NCBI GenBank assembly: GCA_918807975.1
Contig: OU964931.1
Coordinates: 10,550,251-10,614,250 of the forward strand
Source: Aplidium turbinatum
Taxonomy: Eukaryota > Chordata > Ascidiacea > Aplousobranchia > Polyclinidae
Direction of reading: 5' to 3'
DNA: 64,000 nt
Shown in pieces: positions 36,101 through 47,751 of this stretch; positions within the stretch are counted from its first letter, which is position 1, and the number at the start of each line of letters is the position of its first letter. The position numbers and the translations under genes were made by a program. Below the pieces are notes generated by a model that saw only the letters and a program-made list of their open reading frames with translations, did no database searches and was not told the DNA's origin.

Positions 36101-37994
36101 CCGCTAGTTAATCCTGACAAAATTCTTTTGCTGCCGTGACATATTAAACTTGGCTTGATGAAGAATTTTGTGAAAGCAATGGGCAAATCAAATTCAAACG
36201 GTTTTCTGTAACTCTGTAAGAAATTTCCAAAACTAAGTCATGCAAAGCTTAAAGAAGGAATATTTGTTGGTCCACAGATTAGAGAAGTTTTAAAAGATAC
36301 TGACTTTGAAAAATCACTCACTTCATCACAATGTCGAGCATGGCAATCCTTTAAATGGTTATGCTCTAACTTTTTGGGAAATTTCAAGGCTGCTTCCTTC
36401 AGAAAAGGTGTTGAAAGGTTGCTTTCAACTTACAATGACATGGGCTGCCGCATGTCCCTCAAGATTCATTTTCTTCATTCCCACCTGGACTTTTTCCCTG
36501 AGAACCTTGGTGCAGTGAGTGATGAACAAGGTGAAAGGTTTCACCAAGATATCCAAAGCATGGAAGCACGCTATCAAGGGTTCTGGAACGAAAGGATGAT
36601 GGGTGGTTACTGCTGGATGCTGCATCGCGATGATCCAACATGTACACCTAAACAAAGCTCATATGCCCAGCGATTTTAATGCAGCAATGTCTAAGTGTCA
36701 TTGCAACATTCTAAACACTATCTTTGGTATCATGCTGAGCGTTTTTCTTGGGTTTTTGTTTGTTGGTTATTTGATGTATGCAAGGTGTTGCAGCTGATCT
36801 TGTGTAGCTTGTTTGAAGCGCACATTCAGCGTCAACCATGACTGTTTGAAATATAATACAGGGAGCTTAAAAACCTGACACTTCAGTATTGTGCTAGCTC
36901 AAGAAATTAGTACCTCAGACAAGGTTTAGGAGGCATTTTTTGCACTCTATAGTGTCTATGCATACATATGCAACTAAATAGTGTTGAATCTGTGAAAGCA
37001 ATGCACAAATCTGAAACACTCTGCTCTCTGAAGCTAATCTAACTTTGAAAATTGTAGCGACAAAATCGGTATTTGAACGCAATATTGACGTTTCTGGTCA
37101 AAAATTTTCAGACCAATAACTTTAAAACCTGATGTGCTAGAGCAAAACTAGCGCCAGATTTGAAATCAGCAGCAAATTGTGGTCTAAGAAAAGTTACTCC
37201 CATTCTCGATTAAAATTTTTTTTCAAATTTTGTTAACCTGTGTAATTATCGCCGGTAAATTATCGCCGATAATGCCCATCACTGGACAGGCTAAAAGTTG
37301 CCAAACATATAATAAGTTAAACAATTTTTTTTCAACATTTATTTACTGTAGGCTACACAAAGATACGCAAATCGCCTAATAATCAAAAAGTGTCGAAGTG
37401 AAATGGTTCAGACACCTTCTGCACGGCTTCGATTTGATGAAAGGTTAATTTCAGCTCCTAAATGTGAACGTTACTGCAGCTGCCTATGAAGAATATTAAA
37501 GTGTTTATAGGCGCTGGTGCTCTCGATATGTGATCAGTTGGAGTGTATAGGCTTTATATACCAGTGGCAGATTCAAGAGGGCAAATAGCCTCCCTAAAAC
37601 TAAAAAAAAGTAGTTTTATTCAAGGTGTATTTGGAAATTCCAAAACAAAGCTTCGTTCCTAAGTTGTATTTGGAAAGTCGGATTAAAGTAGACCTACACA
37701 TCATTGTTTTTTGTTAATATTGCCCCCCTCCCCAAGACTACTTGCTGGATTCACCCTTGATGTTCTTTGTTGTAATTTCATCCAATTATGGAAAATTTAG
37801 TACTGAAGCCTACACGCGTAGCTTATTCTGCATGCATCAGAGATTATGTGAGCTAAAATTCCTTTACTTTTTAGATGGTTTTTGGACTAACGAGTATTCT
37901 GGCAGCTATTACGACACTGTTTATCCCAGAGACTATGCACAGACCAATGCTCACAACGATAGAAGAAACGGAAGAGTTCCTATCAAATTCTTGA
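24111..37994 (+). CDS. SLC22-family organic ion transporter, copy B (complete)
   Basis: Eleven exons join in phase to 566 codons plus stop: 24111-24422, 26035-26193, 26950-27053, 27393-27547, 27877-28066, 28229-28355, 28455-28602, 29097-29273, 31755-31863, 32900-32999 and 37875-37994. ATG 24111 (MQAAQSS) is preferred because copy A also starts MQA; upstream the frame has no ATG. Hallmarks of this 12-helix plasma-membrane carrier family are the large N-glycosylatable loop after helix 1, [21 protein letters not shown] (MFS motif A), [16 protein letters not shown] after helix 6, [29 protein letters not shown], and IPETMHRPM near the end. The usual family length is about 550 residues. It is the inverted, divergent partner of copy A; exons 1-9 have the same lengths. 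The intron 8 donor (AAAG|GTGGCT) is weak but fits copy A. The substrate is unknown. Confidence 0.92.
24804..25046. mobile_element. Short hAT MITE in SLC22 B intron 1
   Basis: The ends are CAGGTCCGGATTTAG and CTAAATCCGGCCCTG, with an exact 8-bp duplication TACACAAG at 24796-24803 and 25047-25054. It is 243 bp with G and C homopolymers inside each end and no coding capacity. Confidence 0.93.
25352..26005. mobile_element. hAT MITE ending 29 bp before SLC22 B exon 2
   Basis: The ends are CAGGCGCGGATCTA and TAGATCCGCGCCTG, with an exact 8-bp duplication GTTGTTAT at 25344-25351 and 26006-26013. A second MITE-like end (CCTGGCTACGCCACTG, about 25896-25911) lies inside, so the element is probably composite. 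Exon 2 begins at 26035. Confidence 0.92.
30829..31567. mobile_element. MITE with GTAGGCACTTTAACAAG ends, split by a hAT MITE
   Basis: GTAGGCACTTTAACAAG (30832-30848) is mirrored by CTTGTTAAAGTGCCTA (31549-31564). The same ends occur at 47752-48159, and both copies share AGAAGAAAAAAGAG inside. The interior is interrupted by the hAT MITE at 30881-31328. It lies in SLC22 B intron 8. The target duplication was not resolved. Confidence 0.65.
30881..31328. mobile_element. hAT MITE nested in another MITE
   Basis: The ends are CAGTGGTTTTCAACC and GGTTGAAAACCACTG, with an exact 8-bp duplication CATCAGAT (30873-30880 and 31329-31336). The GGAACCCC-type subterminal blocks are typical of this hAT MITE style. 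It is 448 bp and non-coding. Confidence 0.95.
33315..34074. mobile_element. 750-bp palindrome: divergent pair of PLE 3' tails
   Basis: The left arm (about 33315-33661) and right arm (about 33727-34074) are nearly perfect inverted copies. The outer ends are ACATAGTAACTTTAGCGGG and its complement. Each arm, read outward, contains CCTGATGAGGACACACG, a GACAC/GTGTC stem and GAAAACG (plus strand 33961-33992, minus strand about 33427-33397). PLE coding sequence is not seen, but the tail matches 11290-11460. The near identity suggests a recent event. It lies in SLC22 B intron 10. Confidence 0.8.
34263..37284 (+). mobile_element. 3-kb DNA transposon with CAGTG ends and GATAACGATAA subterminal repeats
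   Basis: The ends are CAGTGTTGGGC and GCCCATCACTG (one mismatch). The flanking 8-mers are GACATGCT (34255-34262) and GACAGGCT (37285-37292), one mismatch. Clusters of GCGATAACGATAAACG lie at 34270-34400, 35220-35335 and 37245-37270. Another end-like CGATAACACTG at 35324-35334 may mark a nested non-autonomous copy. An 8-bp duplication suits hAT or another 8-bp superfamily. It lies in SLC22 B intron 10. Confidence 0.75.
35669..36679 (+). pseudogene. Transposase-like gene, superfamily not recognised
   Basis: One frame runs 337 codons with in-frame stops at 36137-36139 and 36209-36211, so the gene is dead or badly worn. Its first part reads [17 protein letters not shown] and [12 protein letters not shown]. 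The later part reads [47 protein letters not shown] and [12 protein letters not shown]. From memory, proteins with this HSHLDFFP...GERFHQD block recur in many animal genomes as transposon-derived genes, but I cannot name the superfamily. The upstream start is unclear; the first in-frame start-like codon is GTG at 35669. The whole reading lies between the terminal repeats of the 34263-37284 element, which supports its being that element's own transposase. Confidence 0.7.
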
Positions 37995-39071
37995 ACATAA
38001 AACATCATCTGGGGAAAACCATAATTTCAACCTTAATCTCAATTTTAAATGTTGAAATATCATTTATGGTTACGATTGGTTTCAAAATGCAAGGAAGAAA
38101 GTTATGCAAGGATTAAGCAAAATATAGACTGAGCGCTGTAGCCTACTCTACATGGATGGTGGTATGATCATATGACAAGTCAAAGATTGCATTCGACAAG
38201 GACGGGAATTCTGCAGCAAAATACTGTGTTTCGTATTCTCTTGTATTTGTGCAAATAAATAACAATGATGAAAGTGCTGAGAATTTTTGAGTCATTTGAA
38301 CGATTGCATGGTGTTATTTAAATGTTGCTTTAAAATATTTGTTGAAATGTTTGCATGTAAAAAGTGTAGGCTACTTTTATTTGCGGAAAACAATAAATTC
38401 ACACGGCTACTATTACCACTTGCTGAAAAAAATTGACAGTTTCTAGCCTAATTTGAAAAATCTGTCACGAAACAAAAACTTCACAAATGACATAATTGCG
38501 AAGAAATGATTGCAATATACCAAATTGAGATGCACAATAGTTGCGTCACAACAAGAGGGAGGGGGGGTGAAATGACCATTCAAGGTAGTCAACTCAAGCA
38601 TCAATCCTACGATATTAATATTAGGAACTCCGACAACAGTATTGGTAATTTAATATTACTTGGCCATCGTCTCTGCTGCTCAGATAGCGACGGAGTTCTC
38701 TTGTTTCCTGCCAAGATTTTTATGAGAGATGACTACAAAAGAATGCGGAACATTTATTCTGCCTAATTACTGCACAGGAACATGTAAATAAAATTATGTC
38801 TCGGAATAAAAAAAATGTGAACCTCTGAAGTTAATAAATGCGAATATAAAAATGAGCAAGCAGCTTTGAGTAACGAAAAAGGCTGTCAACGTTGGGAGTT
38901 GACAATCTGCCATATAGATAACCTCGAAATGGCAAAATAATTATACTGCACATTGTAGCCTAATCGGTTGGTAGCCTACAGCAAAGGTTGTTTGCTTGGA
39001 GTTTAGTCATAACGTAGCCTATGAAAAGACTATCTAAATATTGCATAAATATTTATGTAGCTTGAATTTAA
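37995..39071. other. Downstream flank of SLC22 B, no gene seen
   Basis: Possible polyadenylation motifs AATAAA occur at about 38257 and 38391, after the SLC22 B stop. The short ORFs (for example 38506-38766) show no domain, no splice support and no codon bias I can see. Confidence 0.5.
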
Positions 39072-39375
39072 AAATTGTACGCCACGATATCTCAATTGGT
39101 TAGCGCGTGACTTTGTGGGCGAGTAAGCATCAAGATCAAGCGTCGCAGGTTCAACTCTCGGGGTGTGCGCTTAAGCAATGCATTTCAGGACTGCTCTCCA
39201 TTCAGCGGCATCTAACGGGTGGAATAATTCCCTGAAAACAACACTTCAACAATCGGAAATTTCACTCTGCCAATCTTTGTAACTGGCCCTGCATCAAAAG
39301 CCTCCACAAGTATGCGAAACTACCAGAAATAACCTATCAAGACTTTGCCAATCCGAGGATAAAGATTCAAAACCA
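39072..39375 (+). mobile_element. tRNA-related SINE (family S1), copy with promoter
   Basis: Box A-like TCTCAATTGGTTAGCGCGTG (39091-39110) and box B-like GGTTCAACTC (39150-39159) give a tRNA-type RNA polymerase III promoter. The body (CATTCAGCGGCATC, GGTGGAATAATTCCC, GATAAAGATTCAA) matches 15704-15937. The 3' end is near 39375, with no clear tail. Confidence 0.7.
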
Positions 39376-40243
39376 AACTAGTTTTCATTCTATAATCTTC
39401 ACCTGTAAACCTATCTCAACTTTGAACGATACCCTAAATGTCTTACACAGTTTTACACGACAGCCTATATTCATCCTTGAATTCTAATTTTATTTTACAT
39501 GTTGAAGATATGTAGGCTACAGTCATCAATATGCTTTACATGATGATTACACTATAATTATCTGTACTATGTACATTACTATGTACATAACTATCATTAC
39601 ATTACTATGTACATTCTTTTCAGTCATTTTTCTTGACCATCGCAGCGAAAACAATACTTACTTAGCCTTCTATATAAGCCTAAGTGAAAGTGTCAAGAAG
39701 ACAGACGCGACAAAATGTGAACGTCTACTCTATAGGCCTACTAAGTCATTGAGACATGCTGAAAATCTAAATACGACACCAAGTCACAAATTAAGTAAAC
39801 TACAATATTCCAGCTGGCAAAGTTGTCGTTTTCTTATCGTTTAATGACGTAAATATGACAATTTTGCTAGCTGTATAATGACTTACTGTTACAACTACAG
39901 GATACAGAATAAGAACTACATACAGTACAGAAAAGGAAATATCTTAGTGCTGCTTACCACCTATCTATAACCTACTGTTTCTTGACTTTCTCTAGCAAAC
40001 ACGAAGAAGATTATATACAATGTACTGTTGTTCAAAAATAAATAAAGTCTCTGACCATCATCCAAAGACAAAGACAGCAGTTGTGAAATCAATTATACCA
40101 TAGTGGATTTCTTTCTTCAAAATAAATTGCCGGCATAAAGGATTTTAAGTTTTAGGTGTGAGAAGAGCAAGTGAAACCATTGTTTAAACCATATTTTACC
40201 TCAGCAGGTTAGGTACGTTTAGGCTGGTATTGTCAAACTCAGA
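39376..40243. other. Intergenic, no gene seen
   Basis: A short tandem of ATTACTATGTACAT lies at about 39567-39616. Otherwise nothing is recognisable before the GPCR stop codon. Confidence 0.5.
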
Positions 40244-43200
40244 TTACACTTGAGAAGACACTCTTTGAGTCACGCTTAAAATCGAAGAAGAATTGTCCGG
40301 TGATGTTTCAATGGAGCAGTTGAATAGACGTTTCAAATTGTAGATGGTTTCTTGGCGCATTTTGCTAAAAAAGCAACAAAAAAAACAATAGAAAACTTTT
40401 GTCAAAGAAGGCTGCAGGACGGATATTTGTACCACTTCAAGAAATACAAATTCATAGAAGACTTATAAAGCCGTTTGTACAGAGGCGAGAACTTCATCAA
40501 AAAATTCTATAAATTCCAAAACGTGATTCATTTTTTTTTTTACTTTCTAAAGAAATCCAAACCTGGATCCCAAGTTGTAAAATACAGGATTTAGGCATTC
40601 GCTTATTCTCAGTGTGATGTATTGTATAGTTCCGAACCACCAAAGGAAAACATGGTCTTCGTTGGTTTGGTTTGAAGCCTCGCTGGCAAATATCATATAC
40701 GCTGCAAAAATTCATAAATATTTAATAAATGGCACTATTACCGCAAGGTGTGCTCAGTGTATTAAATGGCCGACCTTCTTTCCGTTGCGGAAAAGGTCGA
40801 AGCTGTCTCCGGCTCCGCCATTTCAAGCTTTCCTGATGGGTTCTGTAAAGTTTTCGATTCACACTTTTCTTGTACAGGTAACCTAGCTCGATTCTTAGCA
40901 TGGCCCTTGATATATAGACTTATTGTTTAGAGTAATTAATAGTAGGCTATATTCATAATATTATGTGTATAGTGTATTTTGTAGCGTTGCATAACAGGAA
41001 AATTCAAACATTTGTCAAAACTGTCTCCGCCTCTCTCTACAGCAGTTGTTCTCAAACTTTTTTCAAATTGATAACTAAACTTATTTAAATTGAAACTGTA
41101 GCCTAGTTACTATTTTGAAACAGAAAGCAATGTTTCTCTTTCAAAGGCAATAAATATTTTATTTAAAGTGGGAAGTAACCTGTGTATGGAATATAGCCAA
41201 TCATGAACGATCCAACAATTAACATAAGTTGAAAAAAAGCTTGCGTCTCTTTTTTACGTCGATAACTCTCCGCCTCATTTTTGTCCACTTTTGATGACAT
41301 CCCTTCAGCACGTTTGGTTCTTTGAAGAAAGATAGCCAAACAAACCCCACCAGAAAACACAATCACCAGAAACATTGGGACGTAGAAGAAGAATATTGAA
41401 CCTACTTGGTTGTATAATTGGAAATGAGGGAACCTAAAATACAATTTTTTTATTTAAACTAGACATAAGTCTAGGCTAATGGTATTGCCACATAGATTAA
41501 GTTAATATCGAGTTTTCCCAAAAAAAACACTTTATCAGGTCCAGATTTTTATCAGATTGGGCATGGATATGACCAGATCTGTACAAGATAAAGGTGACAG
41601 AGGCAACTCCTCGCTCCTGAGTGGAGTGGAGACAAAAGCTTCCCTCCTGCTTGGTTAGGTTAATCCAAGTTGGGGACAGTAGAATATCGGAATGCGCAAC
41701 TACATCCGCTTTTGGCTTATCCGCAACACTAGAAGGTTTACGATTTTTTTTGATTTACAAAATAATGTACATTTTATAGGTTATATAAGAAGGATGAAGT
41801 TGGTTTTAAAGTAATTTAAGGTTTTTAGTTGAAAACAAGCGAGTAACAAAGTGTGAAAAAAATGTCAAATTGGCAATTGACCCTTCTAATGTTGGCGGAA
41901 CAACGGAGTTGCGCGTCCCGTAATCTACCGTCCCTAATCCAAGTAGTTGTAGCTCATACCATTTTTCCTTGATAGTACATGAAGGCCATGGTGCTTTGTA
42001 TTTGAACTTTATTCGGTCAATCTTCTGAGCGCCCATCCAAATGGCAAAAGGGGTATACCCACAACTAATCGCAATCACCCATAGTGCTGAGATGCAAACC
42101 TGAAACAAAAACACATCACACAAAAGTTAGCTGGTTTAAAAAAGTTGTGTTAAGCAATCAAGTGTATAATGTCGGTTTCATAACCAATTGGTGAGAGCTT
42201 TGGTTTGACGCTCAAAGGGGCGTCGGTTGCTGCCTGGGAAGGTTGATTTGCTGCCTGCGAAGGGTCATCAAACGTCCACATGGCGAGCTAAACAAATGAA
42301 AACTTGACGACGTGAACTACATAGTCATTCTGTTGAACACTTATCGACACGAAAGCTCTGTATTTATTCTTTTACTTGCAGTATTTTTAAAATCAACAAA
42401 TTCTTAGCGATCAATTCAAGTGGCTAAGTCACCCAACTTTGGGTCGAGCCCATGTTAAAAAGAGTTGACCTATCTTAGAGATGAAAGCGTGTGAATCTTT
42501 TATTGAGAATTTTTTTTTGAACCTTCTTGTAAATGATATGCCAGTTAAAGTTATTTACTTAAACGTGCATTTTACAAGGCAGTATGTTTCATCATTTTTT
42601 CGCTTAAATGCACCGTCAGTCAACTGTCGTCGCGGATAGTCAGGCGGGAGGTTTGCAGTATGGGGACGGGGACACTTGACATATACTGTAACATGTTCGG
42701 TTCGAAAAATATCAAATACATAAAAATGCTGTTGAATGTAAATTATAGCTTATAAATACCGGAAACATTAGGAGCTCTTTATAAGCCACTGGTTTCGCTG
42801 CAGAAAAGAGACAGTTTGTTTCATGTATATGCAGTATTTCAACGTAAAATATAAGCACAACTGGGGTTATAAATACATTATCTTCTGTACCACAAATCAA
42901 CTCTGTAGAGATGTTTCTACAGTTTACTTGATAAAATGAGATTTTCATCATTTATATCTTGTCAAATACGCTCGTACTTATTTTATGATGATATTTGTTG
43001 TTTGTAGGGTAAGAATGTTTGAAATACCGGTAAACATATAGTTAAGCCACATAAATGCAAGCTATGCAGATACTGTGCAAACCCGGGGACTTAGAGAGCG
43101 TTACGCTGACGTAACGTAACGCTCTCTAAGTCCCTGTGCAAACCAATAGCGAATCTATAGGGGCACTCAGTTACATGCCACCCCTCAAAAAAAATTGCAA

Positions 43201-45933
43201 TAAGTATTTGATTGGTTATGATTGGTTCAATACAAAGTACACGTCTTGAGCAAACAATACTTTTTTAGTGTAAAATATAAAAATGACCAAAGTAAGGGTA
43301 AGTTTGTCAAAACTTTTGAGGGCAAGCCCCACTAGACCCCCTATCAATCTATTTGCTTTTTCGGACGTCAAATTTGTCATAGCCCATTTTTTCTCAAAAA
43401 TTTTTGCTTTGTCGAAACTCCGGTGCCCTACAAGTGCATATTATCGATCCGCTACTGATGCAAATTGCTTTGAAGCAGTCTTGGCGCAAACCTTTGAGTG
43501 TTTTATCGATATCCGTTTGAAGAAATGAGGAAACTTGATTGCAGTAAATCTCAATCCCGAATACATAAGAATGTGCAGTGCCGTCAGCACAGAGGTAAAG
43601 TGATCATTACTCCAAAAAACCTGGACAAGCAAAAGCAACTCGTTAATTTTTAAATTAATTGCGGCCGTAGTAATGAATTTGATGTGAAGCTGGAAATCTG
43701 TATACAAAGAAGTGTTGGGTCCACCTCCAACACTATAAGCTTTAAGATATTGATCCAATGCTACACCTCAAGAGCTGTAGTTTTTTGAAAAAGTAACATA
43801 GCTTCGTTTCCATCAACGACATATAGCAAAGTATTCCGCTGATAAGTTGCAACTTCCCAAATTAGGATTTATCTGTAAATTCGATTTACTTTGTGGAAAG
43901 GAAAGTTACCTGCTTTATAAAATTATTATTCGTGTCTGAAAGATTCAACAGCAGGGAACAACGATTTCTACAATCTCACAGCCAATCAATCGTGAGAGCA
44001 TGTGTGTGTGTGGACAAGGCATATAGATAACGACAACCATACCTTTTTATTTAGCCAGTTCCATCTCTTTAAGTTCGTATTATTACTTATCTTTGACTGA
44101 TGAGTTCAACAGCTTAAAATTTTTCAAATGAGTTTCCAGGTAAATATAATTTATTGCCTATTGTTTCAACAGATAATTGCCTATCAAGCAACTTGCCTTG
44201 CAAAGAAAAGACGAAAGGTACCAATAATCAAAACCCCAAGTTCTTCTGTAAACAAAAAGTGGACTGTTGATCGCGGATATTAAGTCCGAGACGCACAGGC
44301 TCATCAGGAAGTAATTGAAGATTGACCTAAACAAAAAGCTTGCAACTATACCTGATTCGATTTTTCAGCAACTGCTGGATCATAGTCTCTATTATAATCA
44401 AAGACCTCATCTTGTAAAATAGATCTAATGCTTTGCTACTTGTGATTGTAGAAATTATTGAAGAGTTAAAAATCTGTGTTAACTTGCAACCGTTGCAATT
44501 CAGTTTAATACTGTACATAATTCAGCTTTGAAAACTCTAGACTGGTGGCAAACTTACTTTAGTTTTGGGGAGCAATAGATCACCCGAATTGTGAGAACAT
44601 TTGCAAATATTCCAAATACTGCCATTGGCAACACAAAAGCAGCAGAAATGACGGTTGCTGTTTCGTCAAACGGTCTCCAGATATCACTGTAAAATATTAT
44701 TTAGGTTTTTATAAATACATAAATGTTGATGTAGCTTACACGAAACCAGAGTTTTTCACACCCAATTTGTCAAAATTTCATTTGTTTATTTCCTGAAATG
44801 ATTTTCGAGGCCCACTTGCAATCTCGACATGCTTTCGCTTACTTTGCAACTAACAGGGTCGCAGTGAAAATTCAGCCCCTTTTTTGGGTTAAGAACCACT
44901 TAGCCGATACAGATAAACAGAATAAACTAGTAGGCCTACGATGATCTTTGCATCTACAGTAGAATCTAAAGTTGGTATGGCCAGCTGTGCAGTTGATTTC
45001 ACTGTGAGTTCACAAAGTATTTCTATGTCTGATTGTGATATCCAGTTGAAACTTCTCATCTTCAATTTTTCACAATTTTGGACTCGGTGATCTTCCATGT
45101 GTTCAAGGCATTTCGGCTAAAATGAGAAGTTTTCCAGATCAAGTCCTAAAAACTTCGGGGAGTTTTCGAAGTCAAAGATTTTTAGTTTTTGAAATTCATG
45201 TTGGCTTGTTTCAAAAATAACACTAGCACTACCGAACATTTACAAAATGGAAAATGTTACTTGCATCCGGATCTTAATCTCTTCTGAAGCAAGTGCTGTA
45301 CTTTTGATAGCCTACAAAATATATTGAAACGGGATTCAGTCTTTTTTTCAAGCTTGATGGGAGAATTGTAGCAGTTTTGTTTTATCTATGGCATTATTGC
45401 TTTCTCAAACACATTTTATTTTGATAAGCTTTTTCTCAAATGATTAAAATTCAGTGACATAGGATACTTTTTAGTTCTTTTTTGGCACAGCTGTGAGTCG
45501 CGACACCTAGCTTAGGAAACCTGGGATATGGCGATACTCTACAATCGCTTTATTTCGTGTAACCTGGAGCTCCGAGAGAAATCAGGACTGGTCTGGAAAC
45601 AATACAAAAAATAGGCCCCCAAACAAAAACAATTTTCAGCAAAAATAAAAGCAACGAATTTGTATAACTACTCGTTTTCCTTTACGATGTTATGCTATGG
45701 ATTACAGTTGCCCGACTTCTCCCCCCTACTCTCAGAGCCCTTGCGCATAACTAACAATGAATCTTATTTTTATTATAATTGCTAATTGCCAATGTAATTT
45801 TAGGCTTCAACTACAAAACAATGGTTTTTACTATAGCATCCAAGTGTTTTGCATAGCACTTGGCTTACCTTTCTGTGGCAGTAAAAAGATCAGCAGAAGC
45901 ATTTTCTGAAGGTGATTGTGTCGACAGCTCCAT
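40244..45933 (-). CDS. Class A (rhodopsin-like) GPCR, orphan, complete
   Basis: Eight minus-strand exons join in phase to 368 codons plus stop: 45869-45933, 44558-44686, 44197-44326, 43492-43620, 41960-42099, 41180-41433, 40563-40701 and 40244-40364. TM1 carries GIFANVLTI. TM2 carries SLCVSDL (LxxxD) followed by a W...C loop (WGFDYWYLSSFLCK). TM3 ends SGLRFTAIKFP, where LRF replaces the usual DRY. TM4 has ALWVIAIS. A Cys in the second extracellular loop (WPSCTIKEK) can pair with the TM3 Cys. TM5 is FFFYVPMFLVIVF. TM6 has GSFMIGYIPYT instead of CWxP, and TM7 carries NPVFYNLGS (NPxxY). The basic third intracellular loop is rich in K and E. The tail ends SSQV, a class I PDZ-ligand pattern. The intron after exon 3 uses a GC donor (AAG|GCAAGT). 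The subfamily and ligand are unknown. Confidence 0.9.
43086..43134. repeat. 20-bp perfect hairpin in a GPCR intron
   Basis: GGGACTTAGAGAGCG plus TTACG (43086-43105) is exactly mirrored at 43115-43134 with a 9-nt loop. It lies in the intron between GPCR exons 4 and 5 on the gene's far side (left of 43492). It may be a remnant of a small foldback element. Confidence 0.75.
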
Positions 45934-47751
45934 AAGTTGGTAAAAGAGCAAGTGTTTGGTAATCAAGCAGCCTAACCCCAAGCTAAACCTTTTTTACGCG
46001 GTATGCTGTGTATAGCCTATACAGCTTAGGCTACTTTCAATAACAAAATCAAACTATTTTACATCTAACCAATTAAAGACAAATACGGTACAGTAGTTTG
46101 CTGTTCAAAACGTTTGTTTCTATTGAGGACTATTTGAACTTGAGAACTATTACAAACTTGAGAACTATTTCAACCGCTATCTTTGAACGTTTTCTAACAG
46201 CACCCACTAAGAGCACCTATTGGCACGCAGACAACTGGTCAGCGCCTAGCCTAAACACATTTTGGGCATCGTCAAACGTCATCGTTTGGGCATCGTCAAC
46301 GCAACACAGCCGACTGCCGATAAAGCCTATTTCACTTGAAACTCTAAGGGCAGCCAAAATACTGCACCCGGTATTTTAAGAAATGCAAATGCTCGTTGCA
46401 GCTCTACGCATGTGCAATAGCGTTGGCAGGGGAGACTAAAGGGTAGGCTACTTTGGGACCAGGGAAGACTTTAAGGGCCCGTAACTTTTCGAAGGGGTCC
46501 GTAAGCTAAGAGAAATTATCTCGTAGCCTGTTTCGGACCTGAATTTCTCATTGAGCCCGACTCATCCTTTTAACGGTTCTGCTCGTACTTAAGCTCCCTG
46601 TTCTTTTTCAATCAATGTGAGGTTCAAATCCTAATTGAAGTCTGCAACATGTTCCCATTTTTCTTCTCTAGCAAGCAATTATAAACTAAGCGAAGCCCTA
46701 TTTATTTCCATCTTTTTTAAATGAAATCTGAAGAGATGTTTAAAATATTGTTTACACTTTTATGGTAGGCCTAGATGTCAAAATTGTCATATTGGATTTT
46801 ACAAGTCTCTTGGATGTCCTGGTTTTATAAATGGCAACACAAGTGATGCCCTATTTGCTTTCATGTAGGAGTGAAATACAGCAAGAAAACGGCGCCCTAC
46901 TGTGTATTTAAATATCCTTTCAGACTAATGTATCCAACAGGCTAAAGCAACCTGGAATGCTGCAGAACTTTACACACTAACTAACGTAACTATTTAAGCT
47001 ACGTCAGACTAATACAGTAAATTGTAGACTACAACTCAAGATTTTAAAATAATCTACCCCACATGTCCACGCAAAGCACAAATAAAAAATAAAAAAAACT
47101 TGAAAAATCCGCCTTTTGTGTGTGCATTAGCCAGAGACCTTCAAAAATTGTACTATATTCAGATAAATTATTTATTCCTATTTCTGTTGTAATCCGAAAA
47201 AAACGCAATTTGGGATTGCTGGAAATGTCAGTAGGCTATTGGTTTCATCGATAATTTAATCGCAATATCTTTTTTTACCTCACAGTTTTATAAAAAAATT
47301 TATTGATAACAATAATTATTTGATGAATTTACATGTCTCAGATTGAAAAAAAGCATGTGGCACTTGAGATGGTGCAAAAATGTATTCGGTAGCTTTCGAT
47401 CTAACAGCTATTTTCCCTTTTACCGCTTTGCGAAACTGCCAGAATAAAGATCTCAAAAGAAGCTTCCTCAGTCCAAAGATAAAGATTCCCACAATCAATA
47501 TTAATGCAACCGTGCAGAAAATTTCTCAGGCTCTCAGAAACTAAGATAATTTCAATCAAACTGCCAGCCACTTGCTAGTTGCTAACCGTTGGTTGAACGC
47601 TTTTTAAATTTTATTCACTTTTTTCCTTCCTTTTTCCTGTTTTCCTAAGGCAACAAAAACAAAAGTGAAAAACTCTCATTTTTAGAAGATTCCAGTCAAA
47701 CAGCAACCATCTTAAAAGTCTGCCAAATGTTACAAATCAGGCCCCACCTCC
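45934..47751. other. Upstream of the GPCR, no gene seen
   Basis: A few short ORFs (for example 46098-46379) have no domain and no splice support. No repeat family could be tied to a copy elsewhere in the window. Confidence 0.5.

Noticed and set aside
44750-45525. Possible hAT MITE with a right end like TAGCTTAGGAAACCTGG
   Set aside because: No convincing left end or target duplication.
46098-46379. 93-residue ORF upstream of the GPCR
   Set aside because: No domain, low-complexity start, no splice or start context.
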